Positions 32,727-44,842 are shown, counted from the stretch's first letter. The stretch: DNA of 64,000 nt from Isoetes taiwanensis (GCA_021234155.1 JAJEKV010000035.1:11780407-11844406), one strand, 5' to 3'. Program-made: numbers and translations. Notes: generated by a model from the sequence alone, not told the origin.

Positions 32727-32763
32727 CCGACAAAAGCGCAGCAACGCTGGGCACTTTTTCTAG
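32727..32763 (+). terminator. Helitron 3' hairpin and CTAG end
   Basis: CCCGACAAAAGCG, a short loop, CGCTGGGC, then ACTTTTTCTAG. In Helitrons this hairpin near the end signals termination of rolling-circle replication. Confidence 0.55.
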
Positions 32764-32840
32764 TGTATATATAATTTATTGTGAAAGGCACATCCAAAGA
32801 TATAACGCACACTGCGTTTTAGGTATTGTCTAAACAAAGC

Positions 32841-33356
32841 TCAATGCCTAGGAGGCCCTGGCTGGTAAATAGTAGCAGAGACATGAGCAGTAAGAGACAG
32901 CTTCAAGAATGTGGTATATGTGAAGTTGGCATAGCCGGAAGCAAATCGGAAAGACCCGGTTCCACCAGAAATAGCTAGTTCGCTAACTCCACCAGTTCCA
33001 ATGGTATCTCTGCCCACAAAAATCAGCTGCCCTTTCAGACCCTTATGCTGGTACAAAACGGTGAAATAGTAAGTGGCACTTGTAGTGGCCACATCTGTCA
33101 CTGCCACAATCCCTTGTGCTCTGCCCAGAATTTTGGAAGTCTGATTGTTGGGGCCGTTTGTGATCTTGTCATCAAACACAAAGATTGTGCCAAACTGAGC
33201 CTTGCTCACATCGTTCTTTGGCCCTGCTACAATCTCATTCGAGGTATTGGGCGCTCCACCCATGAAATAAAATTCAAGATGTGTAAACTTAGCATGGCAT
33301 CCTAATGCCATCACAGCAAGAAAAACGAAGCAGATTCCATATTTGAAACTTGCCAT
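32841..33356 (-). CDS. Dirigent protein
   Basis: This is a secreted apoplastic protein that guides stereoselective coupling of phenylpropanoid radicals in lignan or related synthesis; its own substrate is unknown. From the chosen start MASFKYGICFVFLAVMALGC the first 22 residues form a signal peptide (cleavage probably after CHA). The mature protein follows the family pattern: THLEFYFMGGAPNT, FGTIFVFDDKITNG, ILGRAQGIVAVTD, YYFTVLYQHKGLKGQLIFVG, VSELAISGGTGSFRFASGYA and HVSATIY. At 171 residues it is slightly shorter than usual, is intronless and has no stops. An upstream in-frame Met at 33378-33380 adds eight residues but would leave almost no leader after the TATA box. Its stop lies 77 bp from the Helitron end. 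It is the only gene here that looks functional. Confidence 0.9.
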   Translation of the reverse strand: MASFKYGICFVFLAVMALGCHAKFTHLEFYFMGGAPNTSNEIVAGPKNDVSKAQFGTIFVFDDKITNGPNNQTSKILGRAQGIVAVTDVATTSATYYFTVLYQHKGLKGQLIFVGRDTIGTGGVSELAISGGTGSFRFASGYANFTYTTFLKLSLTAHVSATIYQPGPPRH

Positions 33357-33418
33357 TTTCTTCGACAATTTGAAGAGCAAGCTGGTGATTTGGTGAGATA
33401 CACAAGGCTGGTTGTGAG

Positions 33419-33427
33419 CTTATATAG
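33419..33427 (-). promoter_or_regulatory. TATA box of the dirigent gene
   Basis: The minus strand reads CTATATAAG about 63 bases before the chosen ATG. Transcription would start near 33390, leaving a leader of about 35 bases. Confidence 0.65.
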
Positions 33428-33689
33428 TGTTGATAAGTGGTCGTATTTCAAAAGACGTTTCAAATTGAAATTGTTCAGAGGCAAATCAACTCAGAATTGG
33501 TTTCCACATTTGTCATTTCTTTTTTATGATATCTAAATATAGTATAGTCCTTTTACTTAAAATCCTGGCCAGATCCCTTGTTTGTGCACGTCTGCTGCTT
33601 CTCGTGATTTAGAATTTTGAACTCTTCCATCACCATTTGGCTTGACTTTGGCAAGCAAGTGTAGGCCCTGTTGTAAAGTAGGGCTGAAG
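33428..33689. other. Upstream region of the dirigent gene
   Basis: AT-rich, no further element assigned. TGCTTCTCGTGATTTAGAAT near 33593 recurs at about 35635, an unexplained short dispersed repeat. Confidence 0.35.
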
Positions 33690-33960
33690 CTAAACATAAA
33701 AATATTCAAAGACCATATATCAAATCCGAGTTTTGGCTGCATGCAAATGGTGCACGCAAAATTCTGACACTCTATAGAATGCCTATACAAGAATGCCTAT
33801 AGAATGCTTAACGTTGTATCTATATTTCATGCTGAAAACAACGCCAAGGGTGGTGGTCTATTTCTTTAACTTACGTTTGGTTTGGTGGAAGCTTAATATC
33901 ATAAAGTCAGAGAAACGTCTAGTTTTCAAAGACCACTTTGCTTTTTCTTTTTGTTAGGTT
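33690..33960 (+). repeat. Dispersed repeat R, uninterrupted copy
   Basis: It matches the minus strand of 63506-63710 and, beyond the hAT insertion, 49660-49700. Shared blocks are AACATAAAAATATTCAAAGA, GAGTTTTGGCTGCAT, AAAACAACGCCAA and TTTGGTTTGGTGGAAGCT. Its continuation near 33905-33955 corresponds to the far flank of the hAT element. The nature of the repeat is unknown. Confidence 0.7.
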
Positions 33961-36900
33961 CGTAACCTTTAAAGCATTAGGAACTCCATGCATTGTCCTT
34001 TTATGAACTGACAATCATTCATCTCAGGTACATGCACAAATGACAAAAACAATGTAACTTTTATATAATGCAAGAGAATCTGCCAATACCGTATGAGCAT
34101 TTTTTGTTATTATTATTATTAATCATTTTATCTTTTAACCTCTATCCTTGATGTCTGCAGCAGAGAGGGGAGAGATAATTCCCCCTTCACTATCTATTTT
34201 CTTTTCTTCACTCTGTTTGTGCTTGGGACAAGGAAAATGCAGAATACTATTGCTCCTTCTCCATACGGTAACATATCTGGATTTTGGTTACTTATCTTCT
34301 AGGAAACCCTTTGAATCAGGTCTGCTAATATTGTGAAATTGTTTCAGAATCTTTATAAGTACTTATTTCAGGCACTTAAAATGGCAACATGAATTTGCTC
34401 CTAGACCTGGGCCTGGCCTTCTGCTTCTGTCAAGGTACACATTTTGTTTCTATTCTTCTTAAGGTTCAGTCTACCCGCATGCTTTAGGCATGGTTAGGAT
34501 TATGATTTTTTAGTTGATAGAAGAAGTGTTTTGCTGGCAATTGCAAAAGAAGAGAGCAGGATCCTAGTTTTTAAGACCAAGCCTACTCCTTGGGACTTCC
34601 TTTACTATGAGAATGCCTTATTAGGTAGGTGCCACAAAACGGAGAAAGGCATTCAACCAAATATTATAATAATCTGGAGAACAGCAATGATAGAACCGTT
34701 CTAATTATGGTTGCTTTCTCTCCATTCCGAGCACTCAGCTTGGTTAACTCAGTTCTTTTACAAATTGAATAATGGAATATAGATATTATGCCAGGCTGGT
34801 TTAAATTCATAGTCTTGTGTGGAAATGCATTTCCTGGAAAGCAAACACCTCTATATCTATTGGAAATAAGATTTGTGCAAGTTGTACAATTTATCGTCGA
34901 AGATCCCATGGCTGGAGCTATCATTCATCTTACTGCTCATTTGCTACTCAAGCTTGCCATCATGTATTTAACTTCGAATTTGAATCAGGCACTCTGGCAT
35001 GATGTGAATATTATGCAGACATGTTTATCTGTCACTAAGATGCAAATTGATTAATACTTCCTTTCCAACTTTATATTTTACAGTGGCATAAGCACTGGTG
35101 ATTGCTGCAAAGAAAACGTCACACTTTGGAGCTTTTATGTACTTGACTAATATTTCACCAACAATGGATGAGACAAAACCTCCAAATAACTTTTGTACAA
35201 CCAGTTGTTTCATACGATTACTGCAAGATTTACTGCTTTGAAGTATAATGCAGTTGCAGCAGGCAAACGTTTGCTAGATGTAAGCCCATTCTGCATTTTA
35301 GGAACTACATGGAAAAGCCGTGGTGCCATTTGGAAGATAATATTTTCATATCTGAATCATGTATTTTAGGATTGTTAAAGGACTTTGCTCTTCAAGTCAA
35401 TAGGGTAGGAACCCAGATGGAGGCCTCTTAGGTATGTGCTGCCTGCATGTGTTTATGCATGCTAAAATCATTATGCGAATAATAACAGGTATGGCCTATG
35501 TCTGTTACTTTACTTGACCTCTTATTTTCGTATTGTAGAATGAATATTTTGCTTCTTGATTCTAAGTATATTTAGTTCCTTTGCAAGCCTGATGGTTTGT
35601 TAAGATGGAGTGCGTCAATATCTATAGTCCTTTAGTGCTTCTCGTGATTTAGAATTTTGAACTTGTCGAGGACGGAGGTGAGACAATTTGGCCATACACA
35701 AAATGGCCCGAATTTTTTTTTGCATAATACCCGCGGGATCAGTGTGTTATCCGCCTTAAAAACGTGACCCATGCATTTATCTCAGATCCGGCGAAGAATG
35801 CAGGCTCTGCAGCAACTGCGTCTCTTGTTTCCGCCACAACAGCTTGGCGATGGCATAATATCCTAGGTTCTTATGCATTCAATGCATAACTTTTGGGCCA
35901 CAATGTGTTATAGCTGATAACAGACTTTGATCCAGCGGCTGAGATTTGATCTCAGCCTATAAACGCGAGGATCACGTTGTTAAGGAACAAGATATTTTAA
36001 TTGTTCAATGTGGCGCTTTTTCATAAAAATCACCTATTTAATCTCACGGCGTATGCCTACTTTTGGTGTTTGCTCTAACTAGGTGTTAAGGATGAAAACT
36101 ACATCGTTTCTATGTATTATTGTGGTTGTGTTATATCCGACCTGCATCTAGAAGTATTGGCCGCCGCTAACATTTCTCCTTACCAACCTGGTGTCTGTTC
36201 TAAACCCGAGTATCATGGAGGACATTTCAGAATAAAAAAATTCAATTCAAATTGTAACAAAAAAAAAGGTTGGACTTGTCCCATTGTTTCATAAAAAAAA
36301 ACAACATTACTTGCACTGCGCTCTAAAGAATAGTAAAGCGAGTTAAGAACAAAGTTTCTCTCTTGCCTCAAACTGCAATGCGCCAGGGTGCTCTATTAGC
36401 GTCATTTTGGATGGAAAAGGATAAATATATATACATACCCAAAATTTTGTAGACCTTATTGTGATCATTGACATGCATTGGGCTTAATATGATGTGAAAA
36501 TGTGGGTGTCAATATTGAAAAGGAAGTGGTTGTATTTCATGTAGCCTAATTGTGTGGTTCACCAACATTGCCATTCTAGGGGAATCGTGGAGATTGTTTT
36601 GCACATGTGGTTATTTCTTTACGTCACCTAATTGCTTTAGATATACAAGAAATTTATCGCGGCGGCCTCCAAGATTTGATAGTGATTCTTTGCTTGATAA
36701 TGAATTAGTATCAATTGAAACAATATGAAATATGTTCCTAAACATGCTAGATTGAACCCAAGATTTTTCACAAAAATGTTTTTACATTGAAGCACTACGA
36801 TCTTGTTTTAAATGTGTTTAGCAACTTTGTTCATATGTTGCAACTTAGCAATAGGGCGAAACCACAATGAAAATTATTGCCTATGTTAGAGGAGAGAATT

Positions 36901-38421
36901 TCTACATGATAAATATCTAGCAACTATATTAGAAAATGGGGAACAACAGGCGGTTTGAACTTGAGCTGGCATAAAAGTTACAATGCTTGCTAATGTGTTT
37001 GGACATCCCTACTAACATGCAATGACCTCGAAGCAGTAATGCAGTAGCAAAACATGGAAGCAGTAATGTAGCAGCAACACTTGTTGACATCGCCCTCAGA
37101 TGTTCAGCAGGTTTACTTTCAGCTCTAATTCTCCTAATAAGAAGTTCAAGCTTTTACCTTGCATGCATTAGCAAACTTAACAAAAATCTGAAAAAACTTC
37201 AGATTTATTTTGGGCCGCCCCGCTACCACATCCGCTCAATCCGATTCTTCCTGGTTTAGTGAAGCGACTTCGTCACTCTCGTGTACCCATCATTCATGGA
37301 CATCCCTGGTAACATGCAATGACACGGAATGCGATGTCAATGCAAGAAAAACACAAGCGATAATGTAGCAAAGAACACTTGTTGACATCGCCCTCAGATG
37401 TTCAGCAGGTTTACTTTCAGCTCTAATTGCATGTTACAAACTCCTAATAAGAAGTTCAAGCTTTTATATTGCATGCATTAGCAAACTTACAAAAATCTGA
37501 AGATTTATTTTGAGGATCACCAAGATAAGCATGGACCCTTGTTAGCTTCCAGATCTCTGTATATTGGATAGGAAACGTTGTGGCTGCTTAACTATGGCTA
37601 TGGTGCCAATGGGATTTGAACCCACCAATCAAACCAAAACAACAAATCCCAAATTGAATAATACTGTTCTTGCAAAAATTTGAAGCATACTTACTTTCTA
37701 ATCTAGTGGAATTAAAATGAAGGCCAAAGTACAAAGCTACAGAATAACAAATGATCAAAACCCTATACCTTTTAGGACAGCAGCTGGAGCTTTTACCCCT
37801 AAAGAAACTATTTAGAGATACTTCTTTGAATTTCAACCGTACTGCACAATGTAACAATTCCAAAGCAAACTCTAACTGATGTAAGCTTGCCTTGTCCTGC
37901 CATACATACATCTGGATCTCTTCATTTGCATCTCCAAGCAAAAAGAAAAGAAGGAAATTGTAAGAGAAGACCTGCTCTGTCAGTCCTTTTGAGTATGCTT
38001 TGGAAGACCTGCTTCAGGAGAGCATATGAAGAAAGCAGATCGATTGCAGGGCATTTGGTCTTGGTAAATCGGACTTGACAAATCATCACCTTCCCTGCAT
38101 ACTGCATCTACCTGCAGAAGTCTCATACTCAATTTCGAGCTCACCTTGCAAACCACAAAGCAAATAGCGATAAGAGTCCTGCAAGCCACAATTTCGAGCT
38201 TACCTTGCAAGCAGTAAGCAATAGCGATAAGAAACCTGCAAGCTTCTTTCTCATGTTTCCAGTCATTTCCCAGCCCTTTTGAAGGCCTTGCTGTTATCTC
38301 TCGTTGACGCCGTAGCCATTGCTGCTTCGAAAGCTCGCCCTCATCACATCACAGATATGGCAAGAGTAAATACCAAAGTTCCTCCTCATATTACATCACA
38401 TCGCCATACCTGTTTGCCGCA
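33961..38421. other. Long non-coding stretch with local duplications
   Basis: No gene was supported. About 200 bp at 37000-37212 is repeated at 37296-37512 (shared ACACTTGTTGACATCGCCCT). A 59-bp duplication lies at 38131-38244. The minus strand near 37602-37625 reads GTGGGTTCAAATCCCA, like a tRNA T-arm, but no 5' half is present. A small Cys-rich frame near 34817-35002 has no recognised family. Confidence 0.45.
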
Positions 38422-38604
38422 CGAGCGCCGTAAATGTCGGACACTGACATGTTATACCCACGGGCATATCCGTGGTATATCCGTGTGTTTGACATGTTAT
38501 AGCCACGCCGAAAAAAAAATACACGGCGTTTTTGTGGACTTAGCCAATTTTTTGCCATTTAAGGCTGGGTATAACATGTCAGTGTCCGACATTTACGGCG
38601 CTCG
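38422..38604. mobile_element. Mutator-like MITE with perfect 39-bp TIRs
   Basis: The 39-bp ends, CGAGCGCCGTAAATGTCGGA and onward (38422-38460) and its exact complement (38566-38604), enclose about 105 bp. The 9-bp duplication TTTGCCGCA flanks it at 38413-38421 and 38605-38613. Long inverted repeats and a 9-bp duplication fit Mutator-like elements. Identical TIRs suggest a recent insertion. Confidence 0.85.
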
Positions 38605-41512
38605 TTTGCCGCAGTGAGACCGCCGTAGAGTTGCCCTAGTTTTTTTTCATTCTGATGCAAAAAGGAAAAAGTCCGGGAAAAACATTCGTTAAGCTTTAGA
38701 GCTTAGCATTTTCGGCCACGTGGACGTCCCTATCGGACATTATCGATTATATATGTCTTGATAAGGCAATTTTTCTTTCTGAGAAAGTGTGAGCACTCTA
38801 AATATGAGGGCACGACACGTTGTAAGGCCAGTATGAAGATTTGGAGGCTAGCTTCTTTTCATTTTACCCACCCTAGCAATCTTCAATTTTTATATATCCC
38901 AAACTTTCTCAACAATTCCTTATTTTTGAATTTTTCTCTCTCCGTATCTTTATTCATAGCGCATTACAGATTTACATTATGAACTTTATGTGCTCTGTAG
39001 ACACTATCTTGAAAAAGGTCTTAAAAGTTTTGATTAATTTTAATTCAAGAGAGAGGAGGAATTTAAATTTTGAGACAAAGCTCATAAATTGTTTTTGGAG
39101 CTATGTTCAAAGGTGTAAAGGAAAAGTTACAAAAATCTGCTAAATGCTTCATTGAAGTAAATTAGGGGTCAATATATCTCCATGTCTATACTCACAACTG
39201 ATTTTATAGGAGAAGTGCCATTCATAGGGTGATCGTCTCATGCTGATAAACAACTTAGTGTATCGTCATTTAAGCCCTCGCAATTGAGTATCTAATTTGA
39301 GTTGCTATTATCCATCTTTGAATATACCCTCATATTGCAAATTTATGTAGCCCTTATCCATCTTTAAATACACCCTCAGATTGGAAATCTATGTTTGAAA
39401 GCAAAAAAATAGAAAAATATTGAGAATCATTAAATGTTGAAACAAATATTGAGCAAATATTGGATATGATATATTGTGTCCTCGACAATGACGTTTTTGA
39501 AAAGATAAGCATAAGACATGTTGGAATGTTGAAAATCCAGAAACGATAAGAGCCTTATAGGACCCCTTTGTGACAAAGGGTATTCACAGTTTAGATGTGT
39601 CTAAGTCAATTGCCGTCAATGCTTTAGCAACACTTTGTATATCAAGCGCAATAACATCCTCTAAGCATGCCTTAAGTTAACACACATTGAATGCCAAATT
39701 GATTGTTATACACCCGGCTCATGGACACAGTAAAAATGATATTTTGAAAACAATTATGCACTAAGTATCGCCATTCTTTCATTTATGCAAGCTATTGCGT
39801 CATTCGCAATATGCAGCAAGACAAAGCCATGATGTTAAGAATGGCTTCAATGTATGCAACGGGACCTTTTCAAGGTAAACTTTAACAACTTTACCAAGAA
39901 AGGTTTGCATCCATAAAAAATATAATATACATGAAAGATAACTTACATATAATGTTATTCTATTTGTATGACAATGCTTTATAACAGTAACACGGATATG
40001 ATGTTTATGCTAGTAAGAAATAAGCAGATTTCATGGTATTTTTTTCAATAAGACCATCCAACCTATATAAGAGATCTCTATATATATCATTTCTCAAATT
40101 TTAAACCATTTTAAAGGCATATTTGGGGAAAAGTAGTGTCTCTTTCTATGAACCAAAGAAGCATATATGAAATGTTATGTGGTCTCTTTATATATATTGC
40201 CATGGCTAAACTTCACAACATCCACTTGAATTCATCAATAAACATCACTAGCTTAATCCTTGTGGAGTTTTGGACCTATAATTATGGAGTTGACCCAACT
40301 TCTTATGCTCTAATGTGTTAATCCGGCTGTTGTACATCATGTTTGAATTCCAAAAATTGCATGGTTACACCATAGTTATAATATATGTAAGTTGATAAAA
40401 GTTATGTTCTATGTAGATATAAATAGAACGCATCATTTATTGCCCACATGGCATTATGGATGGTTGTTATTGGAGCATTTTAACATATACTTTTGTCCAG
40501 AATTCTGTATAGTAGATTCTTTTAGTAAATATTAAGGTTAACATGACTTATTTAAACTCCAAAAAATCATAAAACTATAGGTCGTATAGTTAACAACTCA
40601 TGGCCACAAGAATCAAATCAAAACTTGTTATAATGAGAGAGTAACAATTCTTAAACCTCAAGCAGCTTTTTTGACCAAAATAGGGTTTGGCGGCTTCCAC
40701 CGATTTCAAATGATGGCAAGAAAATATGGGAACATAAAACTCAATGTATTCTATGATAAACAGGCAAATACCTCCAACTTTAGCAAGATTTACGTCACTT
40801 TATGCTAGAAATATCGAAGAAGGCAGTTCTGGACTGGTGCAGAAACTACCAAAATCTCCAATGTTTGAGCAATCACCACAAGGTATAGGTGACCCCATTG
40901 GTCTTGAAATTCTCAGAGGTTATTAAGAAATAAGTGAAGACTCAAATGACAGTGGTATATTATAAAATTGAAATTTCTTTCGTGAGTTACGTGGGTTTAA
41001 GTGGCAAAGGTCATGTCGGCCAGTTCTGGTCCATGGATCAGGAATGGTCCCAGGGACAGGTCTAGTGTTAATATAATTTTTCCTTTTCTCAACAACAATG
41101 AATCAGGAACTAGTTTGAAATTCGAGAATTGGGCTTAAATAAAATTAACGCAAAAAAAATCATTATCTATAGTTCTTCTTTTCAACCCAATATAGGATCC
41201 TTATTTGGCAGCCTAAAGATCTTACATTGATAGACTATAACCAATGCTGCACCCCGGATGTAAAAACCCTCTTCTGTAAGTGCAAGCATTAATGATGACA
41301 TGCACAGACAAAATAATTACCTCAAAAAGAGCTATCTACCTTTAAAAATTGGAGGCATTGTCTTACACAGCCTACTTGACCTTCATATTTTTGCTTGATC
41401 ATCACGAATTTTCACTTTGATTTTGCTTGATCCTTCACCTATGTAAAGCCCAAAATGCAAATTTCAGAGCCTGGTCTCTATTTTAGTGTTGATGTGCCAA
41501 ATCTAGAGAAAC
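38605..41512. other. AT-rich intergenic stretch
   Basis: No gene was supported. A diverged tandem duplication of about 51 bp lies near 39308-39395 (TTATCCATCTTT twice). Otherwise nothing was recognised. Confidence 0.35.
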
Positions 41513-41807
41513 TGTTAGGATTATAGAATCAAACAATAGTGTTCCCAAATGAACAGTATTTTAAGCAATATTAAATGAACAATGATCACCAACAAGATAA
41601 CACGAAAGTAGAACTGCAAATGATGATATTTTATTGACAAATCACAAGTTAAATACTCCTACAAAGCAAGGTCTATGCCTGAACTTAAGGCTTAACCTTC
41701 TCGATCCTGATATCATGGCAGTTCCTTAAATTAAGCTCCATAACTTAAGCAACAACTATTTAAGTAATAACCATAAATGTCTAAGGCTTGATTTAGAATG
41801 CCCAACA
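41513..41807 (-). repeat. 3' LTR of the second copia element
   Basis: A 295-bp LTR starting TGTTGGGCATTCTAAATC on the minus strand and ending CTAACA. It contains AATAAA about two-thirds of the way along as a likely poly(A) signal. The preceding ATTTGGGGAGGAG (41808-41820) is the polypurine tract. Confidence 0.75.
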
Positions 41808-41884
41808 CTCCTCCCCAAATCAAGCCCCTTTGTTACAAAAATAGCAAAAAGGATTCAAAAAAACTTTACAGACCTTTTTGTCAA

Positions 41885-44842
41885 ATTTAACTGAGTTCTT
41901 CAATCCCTATGAGTCCCATCATCTTTAAATTGGCCTCAAACTTTGGCTTTTCAAGAGCTTTTGTCATCATGTCTGCTGCCATTTCGTTGGACAGTACCTG
42001 AGAGTGAGTGATCCTTGTGATACAATGTGTCGAATAAAATGATATTTAACGAGGCCCGCAATGCTACCTGCGTACCCACTTGCCCATGAAAAGGCGCAGA
42101 CTCATTGCCTCCATTCGCACAGGGGCACATCATCTTCGAATTGAGACGGGCAGATGGATTGGTGAGCCACGCCAGGACAGGCTCTGTCAATGCTGCCAAA
42201 TGGGAGTCATTGAGGATTAATCTCATACCCTTCAAAGTTGCCCAGCATATGATCAAATTCGGACGCGCTATACTGAGTTGGTCAGGCCTGGCCAGCCATT
42301 ACATGTGACATTGAGCACAACATCCGTACGGGTGCTGGGATCATACCTTCAGGAGGTTATGGACATGCGAGATCAGCTATGTCCTCGGGCACACACTTGA
42401 CATGTATATATACATTGATGTATACTTGTACAGTTTGACAGCATTCTTATTACTGCCACGGTTTTTCCCTCGAAAACCCTTCGGGGCGGGGGTTCTTTAA
42501 CCTAGACAGTAATAAGTTTGCTGCGCTCCTTGTGGGTCCCATAGGCCGATTGGCCTCAGTGGACGATAAAAAATTATTCTCATTCTCATTCTCATTCTCA
42601 TTCTCTTATGATCACATGGACCATTGGCAATTTGGATTAAGTCAAAAAGATATTTTTCTTGATGCAAATATAGGGAGCCTAGGTCTTGATCATATTGAAT
42701 TGCAATGCCTAGAAAGTGGTGAATTGACCCAAGGTCTTTCATACGAAATTGCTGATGTAGCTGCAACTTAAGAGTGTTAAGATCAGATTCAGAGGTTGAG
42801 GCAATGACCAAATCATCAACATAGCATAGGATGAACAAAGGACTAGGATGTAAACGAAAATAAACACTAGGATCTAAAGCACTCGTTTAAAAATTCAGAG
42901 ATAAGAGAGTAGCGTTTAGTTTGGAGTACCGGGTTCGAGAGGCTTGGCATAATCCATACAAAGCTTTGTGTAATATGCACACTAGATTGATTCCCTCTTC
43001 AAAACCTGTAGGTTGTTGAAGATATAACTCTTCCTGCAGATCTCCATGCAAAAAAGCATTAGTGACATTCATTTGATGAATAAATTTTTTTTTCTGACAA
43101 GCATATGCCAGAAGTGTTTTGATTGAAGGCATCCCCACAACTGGTGCAAATGTTCTGTCGAAGTCAATTCCTAGCACCTGTGTAAAGTCTCTTGCTACAA
43201 GATAAGCTTTATATCTTCAATAGTTCCATTGCTCCTATACTTGACTTTGTATACCCACCTGGATCAAATAATAGTCCTGTCAACTAGCTTGGAACTAAAA
43301 TCCAAGTTCCTGCTTCTCGAATAAATCTCAATTCTGTGCGCATAGCTTCCTCCTAGTGTGGTTTGGCCAGGCAATTCATGGCTTCTTGATATGTATCAGG
43401 TTCAGTCCAGGAACATGTTCTTCAGCACGCATAACATAGTCTTGCAAATAGTAGGAAGTTTTCGAGTGCGTGTAGGTCGAGAGACAGCAATAGGTGTTTC
43501 AAAGGTGGAGGGATGAGGAAGATAAGGCTCGTGGTGATCTGAGGAGATTGATGAAAAGGTAACTAAATCAGAGATGGTATGATTTGCAATAAGAGAGGGA
43601 AGTGGAGATGGTATGGAAGTGGAAGGTGATAGCATATAAAGAGGAAGAGATGGTAAAGGATTTTCTTCAGGTAGGATTATAAAAGTGGAAATTTCAGTAG
43701 GTAATAAGGGAAAACAAGGTTCATATTCATTAAATTGTGCATGACAGATAATGATCAATTTATTGGTGTCCAAGTCAACAAATCTGAAGGCCTTTCTGTT
43801 GGAACAGTATCCAATGAACACACACTGATTGGTCAAAACTTCCATCTTTGGAATAGATTTTGGCATACGAACAAAAGCTTTGCATCTAAAGTTTTTTAAT
43901 TATTTTAAAAGAATAGCCTTACCTGTTCACAAAACTTTAGGGATCTGGAATTTGAGACTTGAATGTGGAGCTTGATTTATCAGGTAGCTGTAAGGATTGC
44001 TTCTCCCCAGAATTTAGCAGATACATGCATGGCTATAAGGAGACTCCTTGCCATTTCAATGGGTGTCTTGTTGACTCTCTCAGCCGAATCATTTTGCTCG
44101 GATGTTGCAGGTGCACTTAGTTGATGTTCAATGCCATGGTGCATGCAGAACCCTTCAAAAATACTTGAACAAAACTCCCCTCTATTATCCGACCTCAGAC
44201 TTAATATGTGATCTCCAGTAGACTTCTCAACAAAAGTTTTGAAATGTTGAAAATATTCAAAAGCCCGACCTTTGATTTTGAGCAGATAGACAAATAATTT
44301 CCTCGAGAAATCATCCAAGAAGACTAAGAAATACTGTGCACCTGCAGATGTTGGTGCCTTGATGGGACCACAAAAGGTCTGTATGAATCAAAGCAAGTCT
44401 CTTAGTGGCATGGGAATCAGATGCTCCAAAGTGTGCTCTAGTGGCCTAGGTTTGGAGACAAATATTGCATGGAGCATGTTGCTTTTTGGTTGCCTTGATA
44501 AATTTCCTGTCCATCAGAACATTGATCTTTTTGAAAGCATTATATCTCAGCCTATAATGCCACAGAGTGTTTGCATTAGGTGGTTCTGAAGCAAACTTTG
44601 GCATGCTCAAACTTGGCAATCCCTTGGATTCTATAAAGGTTTCCAACTCATATAGCACCAAAAAGATGATGATCATTCTTAACAATATTAAAAGCTCTAT
44701 TTGAAAACTTTACCTTCAAACCAGCATCTGTGAGTTTTGAAACAAAGATCAAATTCTTCGAAATGCCTGGAACATGCAATACCCCTGGAATAGCTTTGAT
44801 AGAATTCCTGATCATAATGCTGACTGTAACAAACACCACAGA
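41885..44842 (-). pseudogene. Copia polyprotein relic (integrase, RT, RNase H)
   Basis: Recognisable pieces on the minus strand: IPGVLHVPGISKNLIFVSKL; LWHYRLRYNAFKKINVL (pre-integrase); MDDFSRKLFVYLLK, LRSDNRGEFCSSIFEGFC and HQLSAPATSEQNDSAERVN (integrase D and E region); VFIGYCSNRKAFRFVD; MNVTNAFLHGDLQEELYLQQ, YVDDLVIAS and FRMKDLGSIHHFLGI (reverse transcriptase); and YHFIRHIVSQGSL then MTKALEKPKFEANLKMMGL at the RNase H end. About 190 residues expected between LFDLIQIAN and YHFIRHI are absent, and the LINE fragment occupies that place. Frameshifts are frequent. Confidence 0.85.
42080..42605 (+). mobile_element. LINE 3' fragment inside copia, (CATTCT)n tail
   Basis: It is nearly identical to 7424-7936: the same 5' start (TTGCCCATGAAAAGGCGCAG), the same broken C-terminal frame, the same hairpin (42455-42515) and terminal block CATAGGCCGATTGGCCTCAG, but a longer CATTCT tail (42575-42604). 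It lies antisense to the copia coding strand. Confidence 0.85.

Larger units (their letters stand above)
28909..32763 (+). mobile_element. Probable Helitron with captured gene fragments
   Basis: The left end is TCTATATATAATAATAAAGG preceded by A. The right end is CTAG followed by T, with a GC hairpin (CCCGACAAAAGCG / CGCTGGGC) about 11 bases before it. TC...CTRR ends, a 3' hairpin and insertion between A and T are the Helitron signature. No Rep/helicase gene is present, so it is non-autonomous. It carries a SelO exon and other unassigned exon-like pieces. The ends were judged by eye and the exact left base could differ by a few positions. Confidence 0.6.
41513..44842 (-). mobile_element. Second Ty1/copia element, 5'-truncated, LINE-interrupted
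   Basis: Minus-strand order: GAG-pre-integrase region (about 44842-44450), integrase (44318-43980), reverse transcriptase (43200-42630), a LINE fragment (42080-42605), the end of RNase H (about 42070-41890), a polypurine tract and the 3' LTR (41513-41807). The 5' LTR, gag and protease are missing; dispersed repeat Rpt1 starts where the element is cut. It is a different family from the element at 3687. Confidence 0.85.

Noticed and set aside
37602-37640. tRNA gene on the minus strand
   Set aside because: GTGGGTTCAAATCCCA looks like a T-arm, but no acceptor, D-arm or anticodon half is found upstream.
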